Counted from the stretch's first letter, positions 16,877 to 25,675 are shown. The stretch: 64,000 nt of DNA from Nocardia sp. NBC_01503 (GCF_036327755.1 NZ_CP109597.1:1-64000), one strand, 5' to 3'. The notes: generated by a model from the sequence alone, not told the origin. Numbers and translations: made by a program.

Positions 16877-17408
16877 TCACGAGACCGTGCGCGGCGCCGA
16901 ATGCGTTGTCCGCCATTGCCATATCTCCCTGGCCATCGAGATACGGTGCAAGTTCGGAGGTGCGGGGTGCCGCGGCGCCCCGGCGTGTGCCGATGATGCG
17001 CGTGAGCTCCCGGCGGTGAAATCCCATGCCTCCAGTCCCGCCAGGGGCGCCGTCGCGTGCGGCCAGACCTCCCGCACCACCTGGACGTAAGCGCGGCCCC
17101 CGAGCACCGCCACGGGGCGCTCCAGCAGGCCGGCATCATGCGCCTGCGCGCGCACTACGGCGGCCAAGCGCTCGATGGCGGCTGCGCTGGCGCGGGGCAG
17201 CTGCACGTCGTAGGGCTCCACCTGTTCGGTGAGGGAGAGCAGTCCGTGCAGGGCGGACACGATGTGAATGCGGGTGTCATCGCCGCCGGTGAGTGTGCGC
17301 GCGGCCGCCAGGCACAGCTGGAAGTACTGGCCGGTGTAGAGCTGGGCGGGGTGCGGGGGCCTTGTCGGCACCGCACGCCACCAGCACGATCGACGGCGAA
17401 TCCGCCAT
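16877..17408 (-). pseudogene. DUF6884-like gene with frameshift
   Basis: ATG at 17408 (MADSPSIVLVACGADKA) opens the N-terminal strand of a DUF6884-type protein. The next conserved piece, HPAQLYTGQYFQLCLAAA, is in another frame. The shift falls at a run of five C (GGCCCCCGC, near 17355). Downstream text (IHIVSALHGLLSLTEQVEPY) is well conserved, so the break is recent, a sequencing error, or programmed frameshifting. Function of the family unknown. Confidence 0.6.
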
Positions 17409-17413
17409 GGTGT

Positions 17414-17612
17414 TCACTCCTCCCCGAGCCGCGCGCGCAGCGCGCGCTCCCTCTTGTAGGCAGCCCAGCCCAGCGGGCCGCAGGGCAGCGCGTCGACCGC
17501 CTGCCCGTACAGCTCGGCGGCCCGCTCAAGGAATACCCGAGCCTTCGAGGTTGTGCGCACGCCGAACCAGCGCGATGCCTTCGGGCATAGTGCCCGGGAT
17601 GACCTGGGTCAT
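17414..17612 (-). pseudogene. Small frameshifted gene
   Basis: ATG at 17612 follows GGAAGGAG perfectly. The frame MTQVIPGTMPEGIALVRRAH ends early at a TGA, while another frame from the same point reads ARVFLERAAELYGQAVDALP and on to LRARLGEE with a TGA at 17414-17416. A one-base shift near CTCGAAGG would join them to a ~65-residue protein. The 17-bp operator motif lies about 30 bases upstream. Confidence 0.5.
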
Positions 17613-17642
17613 TGGTTCGCTCCTTCCGCGTCCGTCAGATTT

Positions 17643-17659
17643 CATAGTACTACGGCACT
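17643..17659 (-). promoter_or_regulatory. 17-bp operator-like motif, copy 3
   Basis: CATAGTACTACGGCACT, one base different from copy 1, about 30 bases upstream of the start at 17612. Confidence 0.65.
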
Positions 17660-17705
17660 ATGACACTGCTCGGAGATCAGAGGCGTACGAACTGCGGTGT
17701 GAGCG

Positions 17706-17737
17706 CCTTCTCGGCACCGCACGCCACCCAGCACGAT
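17706..17737 (-). pseudogene. Remnant of a second DUF6884-like 5' end
   Basis: About 31 bases match the 5' part of the gene above (17360-17390) with one substitution and one extra base, which shifts the frame after LIVL. The rest of the copy is gone. Together with the intact-looking operator between them this looks like a duplication followed by decay. Confidence 0.55.
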
Positions 17738-17778
17738 CAGCGAGGACTCCGGGCAGCTCGGCGACCATCGCGACCGAG

Positions 17779-18015
17779 GTGGAAAAAGTTCGCGGTGAAG
17801 GGTGGAGATTCTGGGCGCGTCGGACGTTCTTCTCTGTTGAGGCCGTCCCCTCGGTCTCGCGGCCCGTGACGTGCCGCACCTCGTCTGTGGGCGTGGCTGC
17901 GGGTCGTCCGGAAACCGTAGTGAGTTGGGAGGTAGACATCGCGATGATGGTTTTCAACCATTTCCGGTGTGCAACCAGTAATTGGGCGACCCAGATGCGT
18001 AAGGGCCGCCCCTGA
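17779..18015 (+). CDS. Possible small protein ahead of ECF sigma gene, 78 aa
   Basis: GTG at 17779 opens a frame (EKVRGEGWRFWARRTF) ending in a TGA that overlaps the ATG of the sigma gene by one base (TGATG). No good ribosome binding site and only moderate third-position GC. The junction is the main support. It may instead be untranslated leader. Confidence 0.35.
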   Translation: MEKVRGEGWRFWARRTFFSVEAVPSVSRPVTCRTSSVGVAAGRPETVVSWEVDIAMMVFNHFRCATSNWATQMRKGRP

Positions 18016-18533
18016 TGAGCCGCGATGATGAAGTGAGCGAATTCGTTCGGGACAGCATGCAAGTGCTCACCCGGCGCGCACTCTATCTTTGCAACAACTC
18101 CGATCTGGCCCAGGATCTGGTGCAGGACGCATTCGAAAGGGTGCTGAAAAGCCAGGGGCCGCTGACTATGCCCTACATGTACAGCGCGCTCAGGTCGTCG
18201 TGGTACGACTACCTGAGGAGGACGAAGTGTCGTCCGCTGGAAAATCTGGTAGATGAGTTCGATATCGACCGGCCGACCAGCGAGCTGAGTCCGGAGGAAG
18301 CCGAACGGCATGAGCAACTGCTCGCCGCGTTCGGCGAACTCCCGGATGATATGCAGACGATTCTGTTCCTGCGTCATGACCAGGACATGAAACCGGCGGA
18401 GATCGCCAAGGAAATGGATCTTCGCCCGGATCAGGTCAGCAGATATCTCCATCGCGCAAAGTCGAAGTTGCGCCACCGGCTGAACGAGATAAATCGTGAG
18501 GCTGCGGATGGCAATGAAGGCCCCGCGCTCTAG
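18015..18533 (+). CDS. ECF-type RNA polymerase sigma factor, 172 aa
   Basis: Region 2 covers about residues 15-80 (LAQDLVQDAFERVLKS, YMYSALRSSWYDYLRR). Region 4 covers 105-160 (LPDDMQTILFLRHDQDMKPAE, then an HTH ending RYLHRAKSKLRHRL). Normal ECF length. The stretch between the regions is short and acidic. A 54-residue protein follows, in place of a standard anti-sigma gene. No target promoters can be named. Confidence 0.85.
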   Translation: MSRDDEVSEFVRDSMQVLTRRALYLCNNSDLAQDLVQDAFERVLKSQGPLTMPYMYSALRSSWYDYLRRTKCRPLENLVDEFDIDRPTSELSPEEAERHEQLLAAFGELPDDMQTILFLRHDQDMKPAEIAKEMDLRPDQVSRYLHRAKSKLRHRLNEINREAADGNEGPAL

Positions 18534-18552
18534 TTTGGGTAGGAAGGGAACC

Positions 18553-18717
18553 GTGGACGTTGAAAAGCGCCTCGCAACGGCTGCCCGTGTTGTCGACGCA
18601 CAGATGTCGAAGGTGAATTTCGATCATCTGTACGCCCGAATCATGGCAGCCGCTGATGCCCTCGACAACTCCAATGACCCGACCTCCAACCAGGATCGGG
18701 CGCGGCCGGGTAGGTAA
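18553..18717 (+). CDS. Small soluble protein after the sigma gene, 54 aa
   Basis: GTG at 18553 after AGGAAGGG. The protein DVEKRLATAARVVDAQMSKV continues with an amphipathic helix (NFDHLYARIMAAADALDN) and a polar tail. It could be a small sigma partner; no family recognised. Confidence 0.55.
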   Translation: MDVEKRLATAARVVDAQMSKVNFDHLYARIMAAADALDNSNDPTSNQDRARPGR

Positions 18718-18970
18718 TACCGGCCGCACCCGCCTCCTGGGGCTGGTGAGTGTTTGAGCTCCCCAGCCCGGAGGCGAATCGAGTGAGAAAGAGCGGCTTC
18801 GTAAGCCGGGGTAACCAGGAGGAGAAGAATCCTAGCGGATGAATGGACGCATACATTCACCCAATGGATTACAAATATCTATCCGACTCAGACGGAACCG
18901 GAACAAGGGGATCGGGAGCGTAGCCCACGCTTCCCGAATTTGAAATTCACTACTGGAGGGTATCCGGAAT

Positions 18971-19114
18971 ATGACGAAAGATCGTAAAGGCCGAGGCCGT
19001 CGACGCGGCAGCCGTATGGAGTTGTACGCCAGCAAGGTAGACAGGTTTCTACTGCTGTTGTTGGTCATCACAGGGTTGGCAGGGTTGACATGGGAAGGAG
19101 CACTGCGGAGCTGA
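18971..19114 (+). CDS. Small membrane protein, 47 aa
   Basis: ATG at 18971 lies 11 bases after GGAGG. Very basic N-terminus (MTKDRKGRGRRRGSR), then one hydrophobic helix (FLLLLLVITGLAGLTW). Two strong hairpins follow, marking the end of the transcription unit that starts with the ECF sigma factor. Likely a positive-inside one-pass peptide; role unknown. Confidence 0.6.
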   Translation: MTKDRKGRGRRRGSRMELYASKVDRFLLLLLVITGLAGLTWEGALRS

Positions 19115-19129
19115 TCGCTTAGGGTGATT

Positions 19130-19172
19130 GTCGGTGGGTAATGCGCAACAGTTTCGCGCATTACCCACCGAC
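19130..19172. terminator. Large hairpin, 17-bp arms
   Basis: GTCGGTGGGTAATGCGC at 19130-19146 is perfectly complementary to 19156-19172, with a 9-base loop. Lies just after the gene at 18971. No T-run, so it may act together with the next hairpin. Confidence 0.6.
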
Positions 19173-19185
19173 GCGGATGGATAAG

Positions 19186-19221
19186 AAAAGGCGGGCACCG
19201 TCGGGACGGTGCCCGCCTTTT
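19186..19221. terminator. Bidirectional intrinsic terminator
   Basis: AAAAGGCGGGCACCGTC at 19186-19202 pairs with GACGGTGCCCGCCTTTT at 19205-19221. T-runs occur on both strands, as expected between the convergent genes at 18971 and 19229. Confidence 0.85.
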
Positions 19222-19228
19222 CCAATAT

Positions 19229-19441
19229 CTAGATGGCACCGATTTCCCGGAGCTTGATCACCGTATTGATTATCAGCAGGGTGAGTCCGCCTGCCCCGGT
19301 CCCAGTGGCCCAGATCAGCCGCAGCACTTTGTAGGCATCAGCGCGCTTTCCGGCATCGTTGCACGAAATGGCGACGTGGGCGGAATACGCCACAAGCACC
19401 GCAACGAATACGACATAACCGATGAAGAACCAGAACAGCAT
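19229..19441 (-). CDS. Two-helix membrane protein, 70 aa
   Basis: ATG at 19441 (MLFWFFIGYVVF) follows GAAAGG by six bases; a TTG at 19513 would add 24 residues. Two hydrophobic segments (VVFVAVLVAYSAHVAIS and ATGTGAGGLTLLIINTV) flank a short polar loop. Stands between the terminator and the conjugation operon; function unknown. Confidence 0.6.
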   Translation of the reverse strand: MLFWFFIGYVVFVAVLVAYSAHVAISCNDAGKRADAYKVLRLIWATGTGAGGLTLLIINTVIKLREIGAI

Positions 19442-19549
19442 CCCAAACCTTTCGAAATCGACCGTCACGTTAAAGAACGTCGGCCAGATATCGAATCTCC
19501 ACCTCTCGCGCAAACTCCTAGCGGCGGAGGTCCACCGGTATCACGACTG

Positions 19550-19578
19550 CGCCGACCGGACGTGGGGTCCGGTCGGCG
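19550..19578. terminator. Hairpin between conjugation operon and small membrane gene
   Basis: CGCCGACCGGAC (19550-19561) pairs with 19567-19578 around a 5-base loop. It sits downstream of the last gene of the minus-strand conjugation operon. No T-run. Confidence 0.5.
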
Positions 19579-19705
19579 TAGTGGAGGGGTGCAAACGAGT
19601 CGAAGGGGTGTGCGACTCGCAGGCGAGGCTACGCGGTAGTGATCGAAATCGGTTGGGCGCCGCAGTGATTGGCACGCCCGGTCAACATGATCGGCACCAG
19701 GCGAA

Positions 19706-20170
19706 TCAACGGCCTAGATCGCTGGCCGGGCGGTAAACGGTGGGCTTGGTGGCGCGGCCGTGCGGGATGCGGACCTGGATCCGGCCCGCTTCGGCTTGCC
19801 ACACATCGACTTTCGGGGTGCGCCAGGCGTTGATCAGGTGGCTGGCGTGCTTCTCGAATTCGGCGAGGCCGATGCCGACTACGGTCCCGAACTCCAGCAC
19901 GATGCCCTCCGGGCCGATGGTGGTCGCGACGATGGGGGGAATGCGTTTGCGGTTGGGGTTCTGCGGGTCGTGTTCGACCATGCGCAGTTTGCGTGCGGTG
20001 CGGGGCCAGGTGCGGCGGATGCGGGCAGCCGCGCGCAAGGCGGTGCGCTGCTGTGGGTCTCGGGTGCGCCAGTAGCCCGGCCCGTATCCGAACTGGTGGA
20101 TCTGCCACAGCAGGGTGACCACGATCGGGGCCGCGATCCAGAGCCAGAGCGGTCCTACGTCGAGTGCCAT
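19706..20170 (-). CDS. Membrane protein resembling N-terminal part of FtsK/TraB-like coupling proteins, 154 aa
   Basis: Start at 20170 after AGGAGG. One helix at 8-24 (LWLWIAAPIVVTLLWQI), then a basic cytoplasmic part with GIVLEFGTVVGIGLAEFEKH and VDVWQAEAGRIQVRIPHG, like the small domain before the motor in actinobacterial FtsK/Tra proteins. The ATPase motor itself is absent. Last gene of the conjugation operon. A truncated or split coupling protein is possible. Confidence 0.5.
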   Translation of the reverse strand: MALDVGPLWLWIAAPIVVTLLWQIHQFGYGPGYWRTRDPQQRTALRAAARIRRTWPRTARKLRMVEHDPQNPNRKRIPPIVATTIGPEGIVLEFGTVVGIGLAEFEKHASHLINAWRTPKVDVWQAEAGRIQVRIPHGRATKPTVYRPASDLGR

Positions 20171-20182
20171 GTTTTCCTCCTG

Positions 20183-20746
20183 TCAGCCGGTCACCCGGTA
20201 GTTGGCCAGCCTCCAGCCCGCGGGGGTATCGCTGACCGAGGCGGCGATGGTCATCAGGCGCCACGGTGTCGGGTCGCGGGTGCCGTTGCGGTGCAGCACG
20301 ATCTGTTGCACCTGGGCGGTGACCAGGCATTGGCCATGTTCGGGGGCGCCGGTGCCGGTGATGGTGACCAGCGCGGTCACCACATCGGCGGCGGTGGCCC
20401 AGCCCGCCCAGTCCCGCAGGGGCCGTACGCCGGTGGCCGGGGCGGTGGCGGTGGCCTCGGCGGCCAGTTCCCCGGTCAGCCACGGTGTGGCCCGTGTCAG
20501 ACCTTGCCCGGGGTCGCTGTCGTGTGCTGGTTGCCAGGAGAACATCGCGGCCAGTGCGTATTTCGCGGCGGTGGCGGGGTCCGCGCCGTCGGGCTGTGGT
20601 CCCAGGCTGGTGGCGGCCGCGTCGCCACCACGGGTGTCGCCGCTCTCGCCGTGGTGGCTGTTGGTCAGCACCAGTGCCAGTCCGGCTGCGATCACCACTG
20701 CGGCAACGGCGGCCAGGGCGATGCGCTGGCGCGGGGTCGTAGCCAT
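20183..20746 (-). CDS. Membrane-anchored VirB8/TcpC-like protein, 187 aa
   Basis: AGGAAGGG precedes the ATG at 20746. An N-terminal helix (IALAAVAAVVIAAGLALVL) anchors an extracytoplasmic domain. The pattern AAKYALAAMFSWQP, then YRVTG at the end, resembles NTF2-like conjugation subunits (VirB8/TcpC/Orf13). It would be part of the transfer channel across the envelope. Assignment is by layout and context. Confidence 0.5.
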   Translation of the reverse strand: MATTPRQRIALAAVAAVVIAAGLALVLTNSHHGESGDTRGGDAAATSLGPQPDGADPATAAKYALAAMFSWQPAHDSDPGQGLTRATPWLTGELAAEATATAPATGVRPLRDWAGWATAADVVTALVTITGTGAPEHGQCLVTAQVQQIVLHRNGTRDPTPWRLMTIAASVSDTPAGWRLANYRVTG

Positions 20747-20764
20747 CGGATCCCTTCCTGTCGT

Positions 20765-22021
20765 TCAGCTCAGCGTCCGGGTGAATGCCGGAATGTTGGC
20801 GATGATTCTCTCGGCGTAGGGCCGGGTCTCGGTTTCGTAGCGTGGGCTGCCGGTGGGGAATCCGCCCGAGGACAACACTGCCCCCTCCCCCGCGTTGTAC
20901 GCGGCCAGATAGAGTTCGCGCCGGTCGGGGACGTCGCTGACACTGCCCGCGGTGATCCATCCGTCCACGGCGGCGGCGATGTGGCACATGTAGCGGCCCT
21001 GGGCCATGATCGCGTCGGCGGGATTCCAGGCGTTGACATTGCCGGTGCCGTCGTCGTCGGCGGCGTAGCCGGGCCAGGTGCCGGGCATGAATTGCGCGAT
21101 ACCCATGGCGCCGTCGGGTGAGAGCGCCGAGGGGTTGAATCCGGATTCGGACTGGCCTTGCGCGGCCAGCAGCGCGGAACTGATTTGCGGACAGAGCGTT
21201 CCGGCCTTGCGGTACCAGGGCGCGTACTCCTCGGGCACCGCGCCGTCGGCCAAGTTGTCCACCCCACCGCCGGAGGGGGTCGAGGCGCCGCACGCGCCGG
21301 TAGTCGTTGTGGGCGTGGTGGTTTCGGTGGCCTGCGCCGAGCCGGTGGTGGTCGTGGTGCCGGTGGCACCGGCTTGCTGGGCCGGGCCGGGTGTGGTGGT
21401 GGCCGGGGTCTGGGTGGGGGCGGCGGGATCGGCGCCGGGTTGGCCGGCGTCGGCCAGCCACGGCAGTGGGTCTACCTGGGAGCCGCCGCTGAGGCGTCCA
21501 CCGGGCACTACTTCGAAATGCAGGTGCGCGCCGGAGGATTCGCCGTTGCTGCCGACCTTGGCGATCTGCTGTCCGGCACGGACTTGGTCGCCGGTGTGCA
21601 CGAGCACCCCGGATTCGTACATGTGTCCGTAGACGGTGCTGAGGGTCTGGCCGTCCAGGTTGTGGTCGATGACTATCCATTGCCCGAAGCCGGTCGCGGG
21701 GCCGGCGTCGACCACGGTCCCGTCGGCGGCGGCGTAGATCGCGGTGCCTTCGGGGGCGGCCAGGTCCACGCCGAGATGGCGGCGGTGCCCATCTCCGCCG
21801 CTGGCGTCGAAGGTGTCGCTGAGGGTGTATTCGCCGCTGCGGACCGGCCAGACCTTGGTGGTACTCGATCCGGCGGGCGATTCCCCGCCGCTGTGGGGCG
21901 CTGATGTGGTTGGCGCGCAGCTGCTTTGGTCGTCGTCGAGCATCATGACCAGCAGCAGCGGCACCGCCAGCACCAGCGCGATGACCGCAGCCAGCGCGCC
22001 GGTGCGGGCGGTGGTGATCAC
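20765..22021 (-). CDS. Bifunctional peptidoglycan hydrolase: M23 peptidase + lytic transglycosylase, 418 aa
   Basis: N-terminal helix at 8-28, then an M23 domain with HLGVD (His82, Asp86) and GAHLHFE (His166, His168) as zinc ligands. A T/P/A-rich linker covers ~200-245. The C-terminal SLT-type domain has QSESGFNPSAL with the catalytic Glu and GAMGIAQFMPGTW. Such dual hydrolases open the wall for Gram-positive type IV secretion (compare VirB1/Orf14). ATGA overlap with the gene upstream at 22018. Confidence 0.9.
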   Translation of the reverse strand: MITTARTGALAAVIALVLAVPLLLVMMLDDDQSSCAPTTSAPHSGGESPAGSSTTKVWPVRSGEYTLSDTFDASGGDGHRRHLGVDLAAPEGTAIYAAADGTVVDAGPATGFGQWIVIDHNLDGQTLSTVYGHMYESGVLVHTGDQVRAGQQIAKVGSNGESSGAHLHFEVVPGGRLSGGSQVDPLPWLADAGQPGADPAAPTQTPATTTPGPAQQAGATGTTTTTGSAQATETTTPTTTTGACGASTPSGGGVDNLADGAVPEEYAPWYRKAGTLCPQISSALLAAQGQSESGFNPSALSPDGAMGIAQFMPGTWPGYAADDDGTGNVNAWNPADAIMAQGRYMCHIAAAVDGWITAGSVSDVPDRRELYLAAYNAGEGAVLSSGGFPTGSPRYETETRPYAERIIANIPAFTRTLS

Positions 22022-22335
22022 CCGCTGGCCTCCAGACCGGGGTCGGTCTCGTGCAGCCGTTCCACCAGCGTGCGGTTGTAGCTGCGCGAGTCGGTGAGTT
22101 GCTGCTGTAGTTCGGCGATCTGGCGATGCAGGTCGGCGGCCGCGCTGCCGGTGACCGGTCCGGCCGCGTCGGTGACCCAGTTCATCACCGAATTCGGATG
22201 TACCCCAATGTCATCGGCGACGGCGCGGGCAGCTTTCGACCGTGACATCCCGCCGCTGCACAACTTCAGAACTCGCCCCACCGCGTCTTTGCGCACCTCG
22301 GCATTGACCACGCGGTAGCGGCGCTGCGATGTCAC
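22018..22335 (-). CDS. HTH protein of transposase-orfA type within the transfer operon, 105 aa
   Basis: GTG at 22335 after AGGAGG, overlapping the previous TGA. Residues 10-50 form an HTH (CSGGMSRSKAARAVADDIGV, HPNSVMNWV), like IS3 OrfA. A coiled-coil helix follows (LHRQIAELQQQLTDSRS). No inverted repeats or partner OrfB are seen, so it looks domesticated as an operon member rather than an active insertion sequence. Confidence 0.6.
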   Translation of the reverse strand: MTSQRRYRVVNAEVRKDAVGRVLKLCSGGMSRSKAARAVADDIGVHPNSVMNWVTDAAGPVTGSAAADLHRQIAELQQQLTDSRSYNRTLVERLHETDPGLEASG

Positions 22336-24188
22336 GATGTCCTCCTGTCTGCGGTGGTCCGGACACCGAATGTGTCGAACCTGGCCGAAGTGGCGTTGAT
22401 GCCGCTGGATTCCTCGGTCGGTGTTTGCTTCAGGTAGAAGGGCAGGCCGGGCTGGCGATCTTCGCCGATCTTCAGCAGGAATTTGCCGGTGCCCGGCGCT
22501 ATCGCCTTGTCGTGTGAGTCCTCCTGCGCCGCATCGGCTTCGGCTTCGGCATCGAGGATGCGGCGGCGCACGGGTTCGCCGGTGAGCGATTGGGGTGCGG
22601 ACCAGCCGGTGACCATCGCCTGTTCGGCGGCGGTGAACGGGCAGATGGAGTCCAGGCGGCGCAGCTCCTCGGCGGGCAGGGCGCCGAAGACCTTGGCGCG
22701 GGCGCGTTCGAGGAAGCCCAGGGCCTTGGAGATGGTGGCCTCCGAGCCGAGCGATTGCAGGTCCTTGATGGTGTGACTGATCATGATCAGCGATGTGGCG
22801 ATGCCTCGCTGGAGCCGAGTCAGTTCATCGACCCGGTCGATCATGAAGTCTCCCAAGGCCAGGACTTGCCACAGTTCGTCCATGACCACCTGGAAATACT
22901 GCTGACGCGCCAGGCCCACATCGGCGAGCAGGTTCAGCGCATCGATGGCGCCGAATCCCTGCGACCAGCTGGCCAACATCACCGCGGCCTTCAGCTTCTT
23001 GTCGGAATTGGCGATGTGCGAGACATCCACGCACACCCCGATGCGGTCCAGGTCGAACTGGTGGGTGGTCTGCCCGTTGAACACGGTGCCGAAATTGCCC
23101 TGGGTCAGGGCGCGCAGGCTGCGCAGCAGATCCACGATCGCGGCCTGGTACTTGGTGTCATCGTGCGCGGCCGCGTCCAAGCGCAGGGCTTCCCCACCGC
23201 CGGCGATGACCTCGGCCAGGTCATCGAAGATCGGCGGCGCGGTGATGGTGAACCCGCGCCCACCCTCGGGCACCGGCTGATACAGGATGCGCAGCGCGGT
23301 GGAGATCAGCGTGTTCTCGAAGTCCCGGATCCGTTCCCCCCGTGAGAGTTCGATCAGACCGCCGATCAGATTGGTTTGCCGTGCCCGGATCTCGGTGCGC
23401 AGAATCTCGGCCTCGGTGGCGAATCCGTCGGCTTCCAGGCGCGCCAGGGAACGACCCATGACCCCGGAGTCCAGCGGGTTGAGCTTGCCGTGCCCGTATC
23501 CCAGGTCGATGACCTGCCCGCCGCAGCGTTCGATCACACCCCGGTAGTCCGGTTTCACGTCCGCGAGCACCAACGGCTTGATGCCCTGGGCGATACCGCC
23601 CAGGACCAGCCGCCGCACGAATGTGGATTTACCGAATCCGTTGAGCCCCAGCACGAACAGGCTCGGAGCGGTGATGAACGTGCCGCGCTTGAACCAGTTC
23701 ATGGGGTCGAAGCACACCGGTTCACCGGTGTCGAGATGCCAGCCCAGCGGGGTGCCGAGCACGGGGGCGCCGGCGCCGACCGCCCAGGGCCACAATCCCG
23801 CGACCTGAGCGGTGGTGCCTCGGTATTCGACGGGGCGGGCCGCGACTCCGCGGCCGCCGCCGGGGCCGGTATATCCGGCGGCGGTCAGCGCGGGCGTGTG
23901 CGTCTTCTTCTGTGCCGCACCGGTTTTGGTAGCAGCGGCGGGAGCGGTGCCGGTGCGGCGGTGTTGGGCGCGACGGCGGTTGTCGTCGGTTTGGAGTTGG
24001 AAACGCGCCAGCATGGCGGCGATCGGGTGGCCGTGCGCGGCGCGGGCTTCGAGCCGTTCGCGCTCGGTTTCGCTCAGCAGCGCGGTGCCGAACTTGTCGC
24101 GCTTGTGCTTGCGGTCCTGGCGAGTTGGTTTCGGCTGTGGTTTCCCGCCGCTGCTCAGGGGCCGGCGGCGGGTGGGCGTGGTGGTCAT
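22332..24188 (-). CDS. VirB4-like conjugation ATPase, 618 aa
   Basis: After a basic N-terminal 100 residues comes an AAA-like motor: Walker A GLNGFGKS at 181-188 and Walker B VVMDELW around 425. Downstream, ISHTIKDLQSLGSEA matches the sensor region of VirB4/TraC proteins. It energises the transfer channel on the cytoplasmic side. The N-terminal VirB4 domain is missing and seems to be supplied by the separate SCO6880-type protein, as in other actinobacterial elements. ATGA overlaps on both sides. Confidence 0.85.
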   Translation of the reverse strand: MTTTPTRRRPLSSGGKPQPKPTRQDRKHKRDKFGTALLSETERERLEARAAHGHPIAAMLARFQLQTDDNRRRAQHRRTGTAPAAATKTGAAQKKTHTPALTAAGYTGPGGGRGVAARPVEYRGTTAQVAGLWPWAVGAGAPVLGTPLGWHLDTGEPVCFDPMNWFKRGTFITAPSLFVLGLNGFGKSTFVRRLVLGGIAQGIKPLVLADVKPDYRGVIERCGGQVIDLGYGHGKLNPLDSGVMGRSLARLEADGFATEAEILRTEIRARQTNLIGGLIELSRGERIRDFENTLISTALRILYQPVPEGGRGFTITAPPIFDDLAEVIAGGGEALRLDAAAHDDTKYQAAIVDLLRSLRALTQGNFGTVFNGQTTHQFDLDRIGVCVDVSHIANSDKKLKAAVMLASWSQGFGAIDALNLLADVGLARQQYFQVVMDELWQVLALGDFMIDRVDELTRLQRGIATSLIMISHTIKDLQSLGSEATISKALGFLERARAKVFGALPAEELRRLDSICPFTAAEQAMVTGWSAPQSLTGEPVRRRILDAEAEADAAQEDSHDKAIAPGTGKFLLKIGEDRQPGLPFYLKQTPTEESSGINATSARFDTFGVRTTADRRTS

Positions 24189-25675
24189 GCCGACACTGCC
24201 CGGGGAATGGTGGCCATCTCCGGCAGCAGCACCCCCAGCCCGAGGGCCGAGGCGAACGCGGCGGCCTGGAATCGGTAGCAGCGGCGGATCTTCAGCCGCG
24301 ATTGCAGACCCAGATCCTTGGTGATCGCTTCCAGGCTGGGTACGTCCTTGCCGTTGTCGGGTTCGGTGACGGTGATCAGCAGATGGAAGCGGGTCACGCC
24401 GTGCCCGCGGGCCTGCTCCTCACGCGCTTGCTCGGCGGATTCGATGCGCACGGTGGTGTGGGCGCTACCGAGGTTGCCGCGTGAGGCGTTCTGGGCGGTC
24501 AGCGCGTCGCGATAGTCGTCGTTGACGATGGCGGTAGCGTCCCCGGCCGAGTGCGGCCGGTACACCAGCGCCACGCGCTTGCGCGGCAGGTCCAGTGACG
24601 GTTCCAGCAGACGCTGCAACACCCGTTCGCGCACGTTGCCCTCGGGGGCAAGATCCATTTCCCAGGTCACGCTGGTGACCCCGTCGTGCCACAGGTCCCC
24701 GCGATGTTCCTCATAGGACACCGGGCCCGCGTCGGCCCACGGAACTCCGTGCGGCGCACCGGATTCGGCGGCCTCCTCCAGATCGGACTCCGCGGCCGGA
24801 TCCCAGGCGCGGCGCACCAACGCGATCACTTCGTCGCCGGTCATCGGGCGGGACTTGACCCCGGCCTCACTCAGTGCGGTGATGATGCCGGGCAGTCGGC
24901 GCCCGATCTCCACCGCCTGCTCCTGTGGGTCCTTACGGCGAGCCGGGGTGGAGGCCCGGAAAGTGATGCTGCACCAGGATTCTTGGCGCACGGTGTCGCT
25001 GGGCAGTTCCTCCACCAGCTCGGCCATCACGGTGCGCGCCATCTCCGGCGCGTCCGGATGTGTCAGGTAGGCCACCTCGGCGGCCAGGCTGTTGCCGGTT
25101 TCGGGCATCGAATCGTTGACCGCCCAGATGGCCTCGATATCGGGTTGCCCGCCCAGGCTCGCGAGCAGCTGGCCCCACGAGCCGACCCACATGTTGATCA
25201 TGTCCTGGTCGACGGCGCGGGCGCCCTGGGGCCAGGCCCGCAGCACCACGGTGTAGAGGTCGAAGTCCTTGAAGTGGACCATGCCGAAGGGCTGGCCGTC
25301 GGCGGAGATGAACTCCTCCAGTTTGGCGGCGGCCATGAGGCCCGGCAGGCGGCACGACCCGAGGTAGCTGTACACCCCTGCCTTGTAGACGTTTTCGCGC
25401 TTCCAGACAGCGCGCCACCATTGCGCCACGATGAGTCCTCTCTCGTATCCGCTCTGGCCGCCGGTCTGCCAGACCGCCGGTATCAACATCAGTCCCGCGA
25501 GCCCGGCCACGACCAGACCGGCCGTGGTGCCCGCGACCACGATCACCACCAGCGCCAGCACCACGGCGGTGAACACGGCGATGGTGGACCACCAGGTCAT
25601 GCCGAACATGCCTTCACGGCGCGGCCGCACCCACATCCCGTAGGTGCGGTCTTCGATGGGCGCCGGCGCGGTCAT
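24185..25675 (-). CDS. SCO6880-type conjugation protein, 496 aa
   Basis: Starts MTAPAPIEDRTYGMWVRP at 25675 in an ATGA overlap. Two or three helices follow at ~28-65 (VFTAVVLALVVIVVAGTTAG). The long cytoplasmic part has DFDLYTVVLRAWPQGARAV and WCSITFRASTPARRKD, as in the SCO6880 family that partners VirB4-type ATPases. Essential component of actinobacterial type IV-like transfer in known elements; here inferred from sequence layout and position. Confidence 0.8.
   Translation of the reverse strand: MTAPAPIEDRTYGMWVRPRREGMFGMTWWSTIAVFTAVVLALVVIVVAGTTAGLVVAGLAGLMLIPAVWQTGGQSGYERGLIVAQWWRAVWKRENVYKAGVYSYLGSCRLPGLMAAAKLEEFISADGQPFGMVHFKDFDLYTVVLRAWPQGARAVDQDMINMWVGSWGQLLASLGGQPDIEAIWAVNDSMPETGNSLAAEVAYLTHPDAPEMARTVMAELVEELPSDTVRQESWCSITFRASTPARRKDPQEQAVEIGRRLPGIITALSEAGVKSRPMTGDEVIALVRRAWDPAAESDLEEAAESGAPHGVPWADAGPVSYEEHRGDLWHDGVTSVTWEMDLAPEGNVRERVLQRLLEPSLDLPRKRVALVYRPHSAGDATAIVNDDYRDALTAQNASRGNLGSAHTTVRIESAEQAREEQARGHGVTRFHLLITVTEPDNGKDVPSLEAITKDLGLQSRLKIRRCYRFQAAAFASALGLGVLLPEMATIPRAVSA

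Noticed and set aside
19629..21680. 683-codon minus-strand frame overlapping three transfer genes
   Set aside because: R/H/P-rich composition; the true genes in another frame have signal peptides, M23 and SLT motifs and ribosome binding sites.
22018..22335. Insertion sequence call for the OrfA-like HTH gene
   Set aside because: No OrfB, no terminal inverted repeats, and the gene is co-translated with transfer genes on both sides.
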